Shown here in pieces: positions 17,732 to 26,933 of a stretch of 57,254 nucleotides of DNA. A program made the position numbers and the translations under genes. The notes beneath the pieces were generated by a model. The model was not told the origin of the DNA. It saw only the letters and a list, made by a program, of their open reading frames with translations, and did no database searches. The DNA is taken from the NCBI GenBank assembly GCA_016936255.1, contig JAFGYE010000106.1:1-57254 (forward strand). Direction: 5' to 3'. The stretch is from Marinifilaceae bacterium. Lineage in GTDB: Bacteria > Bacteroidota > Bacteroidia > Bacteroidales > Marinifilaceae. Position 1 is the first letter of the stretch; every line of letters starts with the position of its first letter.

Positions 17732-18338
17732 TTTATCTGTATTGAATAAGAATCACTTACAGATGAAAGTGCGGTTTCACTACTCGAAAATTTAACACGG
17801 TAAATGTAAGCATCTTTTTACGAAATATTCGTTTGCATAGCCAATTCCCGAATTTCGAATTGAAAATGCTCTGCTCTATAAAATCTTCCTGGAAAAGAGC
17901 ATTGAATCTAACTGACTTTGCAGAATTTGGAGTGTTGTGCAGCAGGTTTGTGAAATCGAAAGAATTGCTTTGAGTATTTAAGCTCAGCGAATGCTTAACA
18001 GTAGATGTTATCAGTTAAATGTATGGCATTTTACAAGTGTATTTCTGTGAGTGCCGATTTCAGTACCATTTTAATGATTTGTCATGTGAAGATTGCAATT
18101 TTCGTTATCGATTGCAGCTTTTACTTGTTATTATTAAAGAAAAAAATCATTAATGTTATTGGGTGTAAACACCCATTAAACGAGGTATTGTACAACATAC
18201 AGCGAATAATACAGAAAAATTTCTCCAATGAAAAATTGTTTTTATTTTTGATGCAGAATTAAATCACATTGATTCGATTCCAATTTTAAGCAACTCTCTC
18301 GAGTAATAATTGGAGATAAAAAATTAACAAGTCAGGGT
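17732..18338. other. Intergenic region of about 600 bases with a perfect palindrome
   Basis: No credible gene; a weak open frame at 18005-18262 has no family features. A 16-base perfect palindrome, tgggtgt-aa-acaccca, is at 18160-18175, upstream of the double carboxyltransferase. TATTTTTG at 18243-18250 matches the -7 consensus but has no good -33 partner. Together they suggest a regulated promoter with a leader of about 80 bases. Confidence 0.5.
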
Positions 18339-21300
18339 ATGAAAAAAAGGAAGTTATTAGTTAGAGATCTTACATTAAGAGATGGTCAGCAATCTCTTTT
18401 TGCTACAAGAATGCCACAGGCAGAAATTGAAAAGGTATTACACCTATATAAGAAAGCCAATTTCTATGCAATGGAAGTTTGGGGTGGTGCAGTTCCTGAT
18501 TCAGTTATGCGATACCTTAATGAAGATCCATGGTATCGTTTGGAGTCGATTAAAAAAGTGATAGGCAATGTTTCCAAACTTACCGCTCTATCCCGTGGTC
18601 GTAACCTTTTTGGATATAGTCCATACCCGGAATCAGTAATTGAAGATTTCAATACTCAGGCAGTTAAGTCTGGATTGGGAATCATGCGTATTTTCGATTG
18701 TTTGAATGATATCGAAAACATGAAGTCTACTATTAAGTATGTGAAAGCAGCTGGTGGTATTGCTGATTGTGCAGTATGTTTTACTGTTGATTCTAAATTT
18801 CCTACTAAAAAAGAAGATCTTGAAAGATTAACTATAAAGAACCTTCCTGATCAAATTTTTGATCTGGACTACTTTGTAGATATGGCAAAAAAGCTTGAGG
18901 CTTTAGGTGCCGATATGATTTCATTAAAAGATATGGCTGGATTGGCTTCTCCTTCGTATGCAGGTCAAATCATCCGCCGGTTCAAAGAAGAATTAAGTAT
19001 CCCTGTGGATTTCCATTCTCACTCTACACCTGGTTACGGTTTGGCTTCTGCTCTTACTGCAATTATCAATGGCGTTGATATCATCGATACCAACATTATG
19101 AATTTTGCCGGTGGATCTGCTGCGCCAGCTTACGAATTAATCTACATTTTCTGTCAGAAATTAGGCATTGAATTGGATGGTGATGCAAAAACTGTTGTTG
19201 AGATCAACAAAATTCTGAAAGAAATTCGTTTGAATGCTTTGGCTGATGTTGATAGCTACAAGCAGTTCCCAATTGAATTTGATATTACAAAAGATAAATT
19301 GCCTGCCAACATCGATCAGTTATTCGATGATGCAATTAAGTTTGCTAATGCCGATCAGGAAGCAGAACTACTTGTTGCATGTCACGCAATTGAGGCATAT
19401 TTTAATTTCCCGGCTCCGAACCAAATGGTTAAGGATGCGGAAATTCCTGGAGGTATGTATACCAACATGCTTAACCAGCTGAAAGCTTTAGGTTTGGAAA
19501 CCCTGTTAGAGAGAGTGTTGGAAGTGGTACCGGTGGTTCGTTTGGACGCTGGCTGTCCGCCATTGGTAACCCCTTCTTCTCAAATCATTGGGGTACAGGC
19601 TGTAAATTGTGTAATTGATGAGAATTCAGGTCGTCCGTTTTATACCAACGTAAACAACCAGTTTTTTAATTTAGTAAAAGGAGAGTACGGAACAACTCCA
19701 ATTGAGATTGCTCCAGAATTCCGCAAGAAAATTACAGGAAAAGCTGAAAAATCAGCATACGATGTAGATGCTTATGTATCTCCTGAAAATCCAACATTGC
19801 CACAGTACGGAAACGTAAAATTGGCAATTGATAAAAAAGAATTCATGTTGCTTGAGTTGTTCCCATTGGTAGCTAAAGGCTATTTGGAAGGAAAACGTAA
19901 AGCAGAATTCGAAGCTCAAAGAGAGGCAAATCGTAAGAAAATTGCTGCTGAAAGGGCTGCAATCAAACGTACAGGTAAACTTAAGATTCGTGACCTTACC
20001 CTGCGTGATGGTCAGCAATCATTGTTTGCTACTCGTGTTCCTCAGGCCGAAATTGAAAAAGTTCTTCCGATGTATAAGGATGCTAACTTTTATGCTATGG
20101 AAGTATGGGGTGGTGCAATTCCTGATTCGGTAATGCGTTACCTGAACGAGGATCCATGGCACCGTTTGGAGTCAATTAAAGAAGTGATTGGTGATGTTTC
20201 CTATCTTACAGCTCTATCGCGTGGTAGAAACCTGTTCGGATATTCTCCATATCCTGAATCAGTAATCGAAGGTTTCAACAGAAATGCTGTGAAATCCGGT
20301 TTGGGTATCATGCGTATCTTCGACTGTTTGAATGATGTGAAGAACATGGAAACCACCATCAAATACATGAAAGAAGCCGGTGGTATTGCCGACTGTGCTG
20401 TTTGTTATACTGTTGATCCTAAATTTACAGGGAAACAAAGATGGAAAGCATTGCTATCCGGAAAGAGATTGCCTAAGAAGATTTTTGATGTAAATTACTT
20501 CCTGAACAAGGCAAAACAAATGGAAGCTTTGGGTGCTGATATGATTACCGTGAAAGATATGGCTGGATTGATTCCACCATCATTGTCAGGGAAGATTATC
20601 AGAAGAATGAAAAGTGAATTAAACGTGCCTATCGATTTCCATACTCACTGTACTCCGGGTTACGGTTTAGGTGCTGTTTTAATGGCAATTGTTAACGGTG
20701 TTGATATTGTAGATACCAACATTCTGAACTTTGCTGGTGGACCGGCTGCTCCGGCATTCGAAATTATTCAGATTTTTGCTGATAAGTTAGGTTTAGACAC
20801 TGGTGTGAATTTAGATGCTGTTGTTAAAATTAATGCTGAATTAAAGGGAATCCGCAGTCGGATTGCAGAATTCGATTCATACAAAATGTTCCCATTGGAA
20901 TTCGATATTACAGCTGATTATCTTCCAAAAGAGATTGATGCATTGTTCGATAAAGCGATTGAATTAGCAAAAGCAGATAAAGAAGCCGAATTGTTAGACG
21001 TTTGTAATGCTATCGATAAATTCTTCAACTTCCCGGCACCAAACGAAGAAGTGAAGGCTGCTGAGATTCCAGGAGGTATGTATACCAACATGTTGGCTCA
21101 GCTGAAAGGATTGGGATTGGAAGATTTGCTGCCAACAGTACTGTTAAAAGTACCGGAAGTACGTGTTGCTGCAGGTTGTCCTCCATTGGTTACTCCATCA
21201 TCACAAATCATTGGTGTTCAGGCAGTAAATTATGTGTTGGATGTGAACAGCGGCAAAGCTCCTTATACAAACGTAAACAACCAATTCTTTAACCTTGTGA

Positions 21301-21779
21301 AAGGTGAATATGGCGAAACTCCAATCAATATCGATCCGGAATACCGTCAGAAGATTTGCGGACAGCGAGATGCTACAGCTTTCGATGTAAGCAAATACAA
21401 ATCACCTGAGAATCCAATATTGGAAGAGTTTGGTGGCGTTAAGCTTGCTGAGAATGAGAAAGAAATGTTGTTGTTGGAATTGTTCCCAACTGTTGCAGGT
21501 CCTTTCCTGAAGAATCGCAAAGCGGATGCTTACTACGCAAAAGTAGAAGCTGAAGAGAATGAAAAACAAAGAATCATCGACGAGCAAAAAGCTGCTTACA
21601 AGGCAATTCCTGCTGAGGAAAAGCGAGCAATGCTTTTGAGAGGATTATATAGCTTGGGTGGAACTTCAGAGGAGGCGACTGGTGAGATTACTCAACCAGA
21701 AGAAAAAGAGTCTCGTTTAGATCTTAAAACCAAAGAAATGCTTAGCAGGATGAAACCTAAAAGCAAATTAGTAGGATAA
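18339..21779 (+). CDS. Tandem double carboxyltransferase (oxaloacetate decarboxylase alpha/5S type)
   Basis: 1146 residues made of two complete carboxyltransferase units. Active-site landmarks recur exactly 542 residues apart: LRDGQQS (D15, D557), the Lys that is carbamylated in this family within LKDMAGL or VKDMAGL (K197, K739), and the metal-binding HSH/HTH of DFHSHSTPGYG and DFHTHCTPGYG (H226/H228, H768/H770). CPPLVTPSSQIIGVQ is also in both. Over the first 150 aligned residues I count 22 differences (about 85% identity). Family members such as the 5S subunit of transcarboxylase, OadA and pyruvate carboxylase B move CO2 between pyruvate and biotin and normally contain one such unit (about 500-600 residues). 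A charged helical linker (about 505-542) joins the units. No biotin-attachment AMKM motif is present, so a separate biotinyl protein is required. Flanked by a palindrome upstream and a terminator downstream. Confidence 0.9.
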   Translation: MKKRKLLVRDLTLRDGQQSLFATRMPQAEIEKVLHLYKKANFYAMEVWGGAVPDSVMRYLNEDPWYRLESIKKVIGNVSKLTALSRGRNLFGYSPYPESVIEDFNTQAVKSGLGIMRIFDCLNDIENMKSTIKYVKAAGGIADCAVCFTVDSKFPTKKEDLERLTIKNLPDQIFDLDYFVDMAKKLEALGADMISLKDMAGLASPSYAGQIIRRFKEELSIPVDFHSHSTPGYGLASALTAIINGVDIIDTNIMNFAGGSAAPAYELIYIFCQKLGIELDGDAKTVVEINKILKEIRLNALADVDSYKQFPIEFDITKDKLPANIDQLFDDAIKFANADQEAELLVACHAIEAYFNFPAPNQMVKDAEIPGGMYTNMLNQLKALGLETLLERVLEVVPVVRLDAGCPPLVTPSSQIIGVQAVNCVIDENSGRPFYTNVNNQFFNLVKGEYGTTPIEIAPEFRKKITGKAEKSAYDVDAYVSPENPTLPQYGNVKLAIDKKEFMLLELFPLVAKGYLEGKRKAEFEAQREANRKKIAAERAAIKRTGKLKIRDLTLRDGQQSLFATRVPQAEIEKVLPMYKDANFYAMEVWGGAIPDSVMRYLNEDPWHRLESIKEVIGDVSYLTALSRGRNLFGYSPYPESVIEGFNRNAVKSGLGIMRIFDCLNDVKNMETTIKYMKEAGGIADCAVCYTVDPKFTGKQRWKALLSGKRLPKKIFDVNYFLNKAKQMEALGADMITVKDMAGLIPPSLSGKIIRRMKSELNVPIDFHTHCTPGYGLGAVLMAIVNGVDIVDTNILNFAGGPAAPAFEIIQIFADKLGLDTGVNLDAVVKINAELKGIRSRIAEFDSYKMFPLEFDITADYLPKEIDALFDKAIELAKADKEAELLDVCNAIDKFFNFPAPNEEVKAAEIPGGMYTNMLAQLKGLGLEDLLPTVLLKVPEVRVAAGCPPLVTPSSQIIGVQAVNYVLDVNSGKAPYTNVNNQFFNLVKGEYGETPINIDPEYRQKICGQRDATAFDVSKYKSPENPILEEFGGVKLAENEKEMLLLELFPTVAGPFLKNRKADAYYAKVEAEENEKQRIIDEQKAAYKAIPAEEKRAMLLRGLYSLGGTSEEATGEITQPEEKESRLDLKTKEMLSRMKPKSKLVG

Positions 21780-21807
21780 AGTTTTCTCTTTATATACGCA
21801 ACCTTAA

Positions 21808-21843
21808 AAAGTGCTGCTCTTCGGAGCTGCACTTTTTTTTTTT
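21808..21843 (+). terminator. Terminator after the double carboxyltransferase
   Basis: aaagtgctgctc (21808-21819), ttcg tetraloop, gagctgcacttt (21824-21835) with one internal mismatch, then a T-run. Confidence 0.9.
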
Positions 21844-21920
21844 GTTCATGACAAATGGTACTGCTGACGTTTTACTAATTGAGAAAGGATACTTTCTTGC
21901 CCTAGCACAACTATAGAGCT

Positions 21921-21960
21921 ACGACTGCAACAGTCGTGCTACTACGACTACAATGGTCGT
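21921..21960. repeat. Pair of short palindromes, acgactgcaacagtcgt type
   Basis: acgactg-caa-cagtcgt (21921-21937) and acgacta-caa-tggtcgt (21944-21960) are two 17-base hairpin units with a 23-base period. They resemble small interspersed palindromes seen in Bacteroidota intergenic DNA (recalled). Between here and 22080 I see no gene. Confidence 0.55.
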
Positions 21961-22082
21961 AAGTGAAGCACAAAAAGGTGAGTGTATTGATATTTTGTTT
22001 GTGTTTGGTTCATGCTATTGTAATTCAATGTTTTATGTGTTTGTTTTAAGGGGTGAGCTTTGTTTGCTGACAGGGGGAGCTG

Positions 22083-22113
22083 AAAAAGAGAGCCACACCG
22101 AAGTGAGACTCTC
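22083..22113 (-). terminator. Terminator of the ABC exporter operon
   Basis: gagagccacac (22088-22098) and gtgagactctc (22103-22113) pair with two mismatches. On the minus strand the stem is followed by five Ts. Confidence 0.6.
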
Positions 22114-22138
22114 ATTATATAGATTTGACTTGTGTATT

Positions 22139-24571
22139 CTATTCATATTTTAAAGCAAGTACGGGATCCTGACTTGCAGCCTTCCAGGTTTGGCAGCTTA
22201 CTGTTGCAATCGCAATAAAAAGTGCAATTACTCCCGATAAGGCAAATATCCACCAGCTCAATTCAATTTTATAGGCAAAGTTACTCAGCCAGTTAGATGC
22301 AGCATAGTAAGCGATTGGACAGGCAACAATAAAAGCGAGGGCTACCCATTTGGTGTATTCACTGATCAGTTGGATAAGTATTTCGAAAGCACCGGCACCA
22401 TTGGCTTTTTTTATGCCAATTTCTTTTGTTTTGTGCTGAATACTGAAGGACGAAAGGGCGAACATTCCTAAGCTTGATAGTAAAATCGACAGAAGGGCAA
22501 AAAGTATTAAGGCTTTCATCTCGTTGTATTGATTTCGATAAATTTCGGCATACATATCGCTGATGAATTCATATTTTAAAGGTTCATTTGGAAACAAATG
22601 ATTCCATTCTTTCTGAAGAACATCAATCGCCGTTTTTTTGTTTTGATCATCAATTTTAACAAAGAATGTCCCGTTAAATAACCTCTTGGAAGCCATTACA
22701 ATTGGTTCTTCTTTCGTAAACATGTTGTCGTAATGGATTGCATCTACAACTGCAATGATTTCTCCTTTGGCAAACATGTATGTGGCAATGAAATTGTATT
22801 TAAATTCTCTGCCAATTACATCCTCTGGATTGCTAAATCCCAGCATTTCTACTGCAGCCATGTTTAAAATGTATTGTTCATTAAATCCTGCATGATTGGT
22901 TTCGTATTCTTTAAGATTTTTTCCTGCTATTTCAAGATTTGGGTTGATTGCTATTTTTTCCCATTCTTGCGTTGAAGTAGGTCCCATCTTTAGATTTCCT
23001 GCAATTGACTTTATGTTGAAAAGAGTAAAGAAATCTTCATCAATGGTTAGAATGGTTAATCGTAAATCTTTATCATTTTCAACACCTTCCATTTCGAATC
23101 CGTATTTAAAAGGAGCAATACTTCCGGGAGGCACTGTAGAAGCACTAACCGATAATATTTCAGGGTGTTTTAAAGCCATTTCCTTGAAGATATCATATTT
23201 TTCAAGGGCAACATAAGGTACCTCAGGAAGAACGAGAACTGATCTGTCTCCGTTTCCCAAATGATTTTTATTGACATATGAAATCTGATTGTATAGAATC
23301 AGGGTGAGAATTAAGGCTGAAATGGATAAGATAAATTGAAATAGGAGTGAAAACTCGAATTTTTTGGATCCTTGATCGGGCACCTTGCAGAGATCGGGTG
23401 ATAAACCTGTTATATACAAAGGAAGTAAGGCAAGAATACCAAATGCGGTCAAAAATAGAAGTGAAGAAATTAATACTGCAGTGTAAGCTATTTCCAACTG
23501 ATATTCGAAATGAGTTGCCTGATTAAAATTGAAGGCTAAAAAAGCGCCGATTCCAATTGCGATAATACTTTGTGCAATTGATCTTACAAAGAGGAGTTGT
23601 GAAAGATTCAAAATTGAAGCTCCGTTCACCATTCGAATTTTGAAATCTTTACTGCTGTTTATAAACTGTACAAAGTTTAAATTCGAATAATTAATGATCA
23701 CAATTAAAAGGATAATTACAGCGCCTGCAATTAGAATGATCAAAGAACTAATATTTCCTGTCTCACTTAGCTCATCTCTTTGGTGACTTTTTAGGTGAAT
23801 ATCTTTTAGAGGTAAAAGTTTAAAGCTTGGAGCCAGCTCTCCTTCTTTAACATTTTTAGACCAATAGTTATTAATTGAAATCAAGAGTTCAGGTGCGGAA
23901 GTTTTTTCATGCAAAAGCAGATAGGTATAATAGCCTCCGTAGTTTTCTTTCATTTCTTTTAACGATCTTGAAAGCAGTATTTCAGGTCTAAAGTGGGAGT
24001 TGGTAGGTGTATCCTCTAAAATCGCAGTTATCGTAAACGTTTTATCTTCAGTATAAGGCTCTTTTATAGTGATTTCTTTTCCTATAACATCTGTACTGCC
24101 AAAATAGTTAAGTGCTGTAGCGGCACTAATTACCGCTTCGTTAGGCTTTTTTAGAAGTGTATTTCTATTTCCTTTTTCTACTCGAAAATCAAAAACTTCA
24201 AAGAACGTTTCGTTTGTATAGTAAATGTTTTCAGGGGAAAACTCATTTTTCTCAACTTGAATTTTTACATGCCATAAATTGCCAATAAATGCAATTTTTT
24301 TAATGGAAGGGAAACGGTCATAGAAACTTACGATATAGTTTTTATCGATAGAGGCAGAACTGATATCATCAGTTTCATCAAGAATGTTTGCTCTTCCAGG
24401 TTTGTCAATCTGAATTCTGTAAATGTTATCTGCTTTGGTATGAAATTTATCGAAAGAGAGTTCTTTTTGAGTGTATGAGAAAACAATAAGAACAACAGCA
24501 AAGGCAATTGCAATGCCTATGATATTAATCGAAAACCATTTTTTGTTTTTGTTGATGTAATTGAAAACCAT
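22139..24571 (-). CDS. FtsX/MacB-like ABC transporter permease
   Basis: 810 residues with the layout typical of large Bacteroidota MacB-type permeases: an N-terminal membrane helix, a periplasmic MacB core domain, a bundle of helices near the middle, a second periplasmic domain and three C-terminal FtsX helices. The end carries the recurring motif WKAASQDPVLALKYE, and LLSSLGMFALSSFSIQHKTKEIGIKKANGA lies before the last helices. Proteins of this class are mechanotransmitting exporters of peptides, lipoproteins or antimicrobials rather than importers. The ATPase gene lies 17 bases upstream on the same strand, and the pair is divergent from an NtrC-type regulator and kinase. Substrate unknown. 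Confidence 0.88.
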   Translation of the reverse strand: MVFNYINKNKKWFSINIIGIAIAFAVVLIVFSYTQKELSFDKFHTKADNIYRIQIDKPGRANILDETDDISSASIDKNYIVSFYDRFPSIKKIAFIGNLWHVKIQVEKNEFSPENIYYTNETFFEVFDFRVEKGNRNTLLKKPNEAVISAATALNYFGSTDVIGKEITIKEPYTEDKTFTITAILEDTPTNSHFRPEILLSRSLKEMKENYGGYYTYLLLHEKTSAPELLISINNYWSKNVKEGELAPSFKLLPLKDIHLKSHQRDELSETGNISSLIILIAGAVIILLIVIINYSNLNFVQFINSSKDFKIRMVNGASILNLSQLLFVRSIAQSIIAIGIGAFLAFNFNQATHFEYQLEIAYTAVLISSLLFLTAFGILALLPLYITGLSPDLCKVPDQGSKKFEFSLLFQFILSISALILTLILYNQISYVNKNHLGNGDRSVLVLPEVPYVALEKYDIFKEMALKHPEILSVSASTVPPGSIAPFKYGFEMEGVENDKDLRLTILTIDEDFFTLFNIKSIAGNLKMGPTSTQEWEKIAINPNLEIAGKNLKEYETNHAGFNEQYILNMAAVEMLGFSNPEDVIGREFKYNFIATYMFAKGEIIAVVDAIHYDNMFTKEEPIVMASKRLFNGTFFVKIDDQNKKTAIDVLQKEWNHLFPNEPLKYEFISDMYAEIYRNQYNEMKALILFALLSILLSSLGMFALSSFSIQHKTKEIGIKKANGAGAFEILIQLISEYTKWVALAFIVACPIAYYAASNWLSNFAYKIELSWWIFALSGVIALFIAIATVSCQTWKAASQDPVLALKYE

Positions 24572-24588
24572 AGTTTTAGTGTTGAGGA

Positions 24589-25287
24589 TTAGAAATTAAT
24601 GCCGGCCATTTTTTTTGCGGTACTTTCTGCAGCAATTTCGCCATCGAAAAGGCGAATTACCCTGTGTGCAAATTCTGCATCTCTTTCCGAGTGAGTAACC
24701 ATCACTATTGTGGTTCCTTCATTATTTAATTCACTCAATAAATTCATCACCTCCAATCCTGTTTTTGAATCCAGATTACCAGTAGGCTCATCAGCAAGAA
24801 GCAGTTTTGGATTGGCTGCAATTGCTCGTGCAATAGCAACTCTCTGTTGCTGACCACCTGATAACTGCTGTGGATAATGGTTCCTTCTGTGTCCGATTTT
24901 CATTCGATCCAACATTTCCAAAACACGCGCTTTTTTATCTGCTGATTTAATATTTAAATAATTAAGCGGCAGTTCAACATTCCGGTAAACATTTAATTCA
25001 TCAATCAGGTTAAAGCTTTGGAATACAAAATTGATATTTCCTTTTCTGATTTTGTTGCGTTGTTTTTCTTTTTGAGATCCAACTTCCCGGTTGTTAAAAT
25101 AATACTTTCCTTCTGATGGACTATCCAACATTCCCATAATGTTGAGCAAGGTTGATTTGCCGCAACCCGAAGGTCCCATGATGGCAACAAATTCACCTTG
25201 CTTTATTTCCAGTTGAATATTGTTTAGGGCAGTGGTTTCAACCTCTTCAGTTCGAAAGGTTTTGCTTAAATTTTCAATTTTTATCAT
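24589..25287 (-). CDS. ABC transporter ATPase, MacB/LolD type
   Basis: 232 residues. Walker A is GPSGCGKST (38-46), the signature is LSGGQQQRVAIARAIA, and Walker B with the MacB/LolD hallmark is LLADEPTGNLD. It supplies ATP hydrolysis for the FtsX-like permease encoded 17 bases downstream. The upstream intergenic region holds a sigma-54-like element and an 11-bp inverted repeat, consistent with control by the adjacent NtrC-type regulator. Confidence 0.93.
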   Translation of the reverse strand: MIKIENLSKTFRTEEVETTALNNIQLEIKQGEFVAIMGPSGCGKSTLLNIMGMLDSPSEGKYYFNNREVGSQKEKQRNKIRKGNINFVFQSFNLIDELNVYRNVELPLNYLNIKSADKKARVLEMLDRMKIGHRRNHYPQQLSGGQQQRVAIARAIAANPKLLLADEPTGNLDSKTGLEVMNLLSELNNEGTTIVMVTHSERDAEFAHRVIRLFDGEIAAESTAKKMAGINF

Positions 25288-25318
25288 GTTAATCAGATTA
25301 GTAATACAATTGTAATGG

Positions 25319-25357
25319 TTTCATACTATAAACACAAACGAATTAAATAGTATGAAA
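25319..25357. promoter_or_regulatory. 11-bp inverted repeat between the ABC and two-component operons
   Basis: tttcatactat (25319-25329) and atagtatgaaa (25347-25357) are perfect inverted repeats around 17 bases. They are a plausible binding site for the divergently encoded Fis-type regulator. Confidence 0.5.
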
Positions 25358-25392
25358 TTTAATAGACTTGCTTTATTATTGGTGTTTTGTCG

Positions 25393-25407
25393 CCAATTAT
25401 TGTGCCT
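25393..25407 (-). promoter_or_regulatory. Sigma-54-like promoter before the ABC exporter
   Basis: On the minus strand the sequence reads aggcac-aataa-ttgg, matching TGGCAC-N5-TTGC at 8 of 10 defined bases and with correct GG-to-G spacing. The last C of the -12 box is replaced by G, which weakens it. It lies 106 bases before the ATPase start. Confidence 0.4.
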
Positions 25408-25568
25408 GTTGTAAATTCTTTCAGATAATCAGGTTGTTAGTTTGTTTTGGGTGATATTTTCCTGAACTAAATTGTAAATAAATTTTATTGTTAGTGTATA
25501 GTTTCTTTACAATTGATAGACTTGTTAGGGAAGGTTTTTTACATTTGAAAAAACATTAAAATAAAATT

Positions 25569-26933
25569 ATGTCCAAAGGTAAGGTGTTAGTAGCAGATGA
25601 TCATAAAAGGGTGTTAACCGCTTTGCAGATTTTGCTTCAAGATGAATTTGAAGAAGTACAGACTTTAGCAAATCCTAATTCTTTGCTTTTTACTTTAGAA
25701 ACCAATCAATTTGATATCATTCTTTTGGATATGAATTTTTCAGCAGGTGTGAATACTGGTAATGAAGGTTTTTTTTGGTTGAATAAAATCTTGGAGAAAT
25801 ATCCAGACATGGTCGTTGTTCTACTCACAGCTTATGGAGATATAGAGTTAGCTGTGAAGGCTATGAAAGTGGGAGCAAGCGATTTTATTTTAAAGCCATG
25901 GGATAATAACAAACTGATTAATACGCTAAGAACGGCATTGCAGCTTCGTCGATCGAAACAGAGAATTGTGCAGTTGGAGATCGAGAAAGAGGAGTTGGCA
26001 CGAGAAATTAATCAACCGGTAACAAGAATGATTGGTCGTTCGAAATTGATGCTTGAAATGCATCGGATTATCGAAAAGGTAGCATGTACTGATGCTAATG
26101 TATTAATTTTTGGAGAACATGGAACCGGAAAAGAGTTGATTGCGAGAGAATTGCATCTAAAATCGAAAAGATGCAAAGCTGTTTTTATCACAGTCGATAT
26201 GGGAGCCATTACGGAATCATTATTTGAGAGTGAACTTTTTGGACATGAGAAAGGTGCTTTTACCGATGCACGGGAGAGTAGGATCGGCCGATTTGAAATA
26301 GCTTCTGGTGGTACACTGTTTTTGGACGAAATAGGTAACCTTTCTATGCCGATGCAAGCCAAGTTACTAAGTGCATTGCAAACACGCAAAATTATTCGTT
26401 TGGGTGATAATCAGGTTCGTGACATAGATATCCGATTGATTTGTGCAAGCAATAAGAATTTGATACAGATGGTATTGAACGGAGAGTTTCGGGAGGATTT
26501 ATTGTATCGAATAAATACCATTCAAATCGACGTGCCTGAGTTGAGAAATAGAAATGGTGATGTTGCTGTGTTGGCAGAATATTACCTGAGAAAATATGCG
26601 GTGAAATACAATAAGCAAAATCTGCGGTTTGCTAAAAATACGATTGAGAAACTAATGAAGTATTCTTGGCCGGGAAACGTCAGGGAGTTGCAGCACACAA
26701 TTGAAAAGGCGGTGATTTTAACCGATAATTCGGAATTGTTAGCCGAAGAGTTTCTTTTTAAAGAGAGACAAATTAATGAAATGAAAAATGAAGCTGTTTC
26801 ATTTGAGGAGATGGAAAAGCAATTGATTCGATCTGCAATGGACAGACATAAAGGAAATATGAGTCAGATTTCAAAGGAATTAGGAGTAACGCGTCCAACC
26901 TTATATCATAAAATTAAAAAGTATGATTTATAA
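25569..26933 (+). CDS. NtrC-type sigma-54 response regulator
   Basis: 454 residues in three parts. The receiver (1-125) has acidic pocket ADD (D10, D11) and phosphoacceptor D54 in ILLDMNF. The AAA+ domain has Walker A GEHGTGKE (182-189), a GAFTDA loop (229-234) in place of GAFTGA, and Walker B-like GTLFLDEIGNLS. The C-terminal Fis-type HTH is NMSQISKELGVTRPTLYHKI. The GAFTGA loop contacts sigma-54; the D variant appears in other Bacteroidota regulators (recalled). It overlaps the kinase gene by 11 bases and lies divergent from the ABC exporter. A possible -7 element, TACATTTG, is at 25540-25547. Confidence 0.92.
   Translation: MSKGKVLVADDHKRVLTALQILLQDEFEEVQTLANPNSLLFTLETNQFDIILLDMNFSAGVNTGNEGFFWLNKILEKYPDMVVVLLTAYGDIELAVKAMKVGASDFILKPWDNNKLINTLRTALQLRRSKQRIVQLEIEKEELAREINQPVTRMIGRSKLMLEMHRIIEKVACTDANVLIFGEHGTGKELIARELHLKSKRCKAVFITVDMGAITESLFESELFGHEKGAFTDARESRIGRFEIASGGTLFLDEIGNLSMPMQAKLLSALQTRKIIRLGDNQVRDIDIRLICASNKNLIQMVLNGEFREDLLYRINTIQIDVPELRNRNGDVAVLAEYYLRKYAVKYNKQNLRFAKNTIEKLMKYSWPGNVRELQHTIEKAVILTDNSELLAEEFLFKERQINEMKNEAVSFEEMEKQLIRSAMDRHKGNMSQISKELGVTRPTLYHKIKKYDL

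Noticed and set aside
17828-17837. attcgtttgc, a possible further LacI operator.
   Set aside because: Only one half fits the motif and there is no sugar gene beside it.
18005-18262. An 85-codon open frame upstream of the double carboxyltransferase.
   Set aside because: No domain or homology-like feature, poor start context, and it covers the palindrome at 18160.
21953-22153. A 66-codon open frame between the carboxyltransferase and the ABC permease.
   Set aside because: It overlaps the palindromic repeat and the terminator and runs into the opposite-strand permease gene; no protein features.
26253-26270. GAFTDA instead of GAFTGA in the NtrC-type regulator, which might mean no sigma-54 contact.
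   Set aside because: I recall the same variant in other apparently functional Bacteroidota regulators, and the rest of the AAA+ domain is intact.
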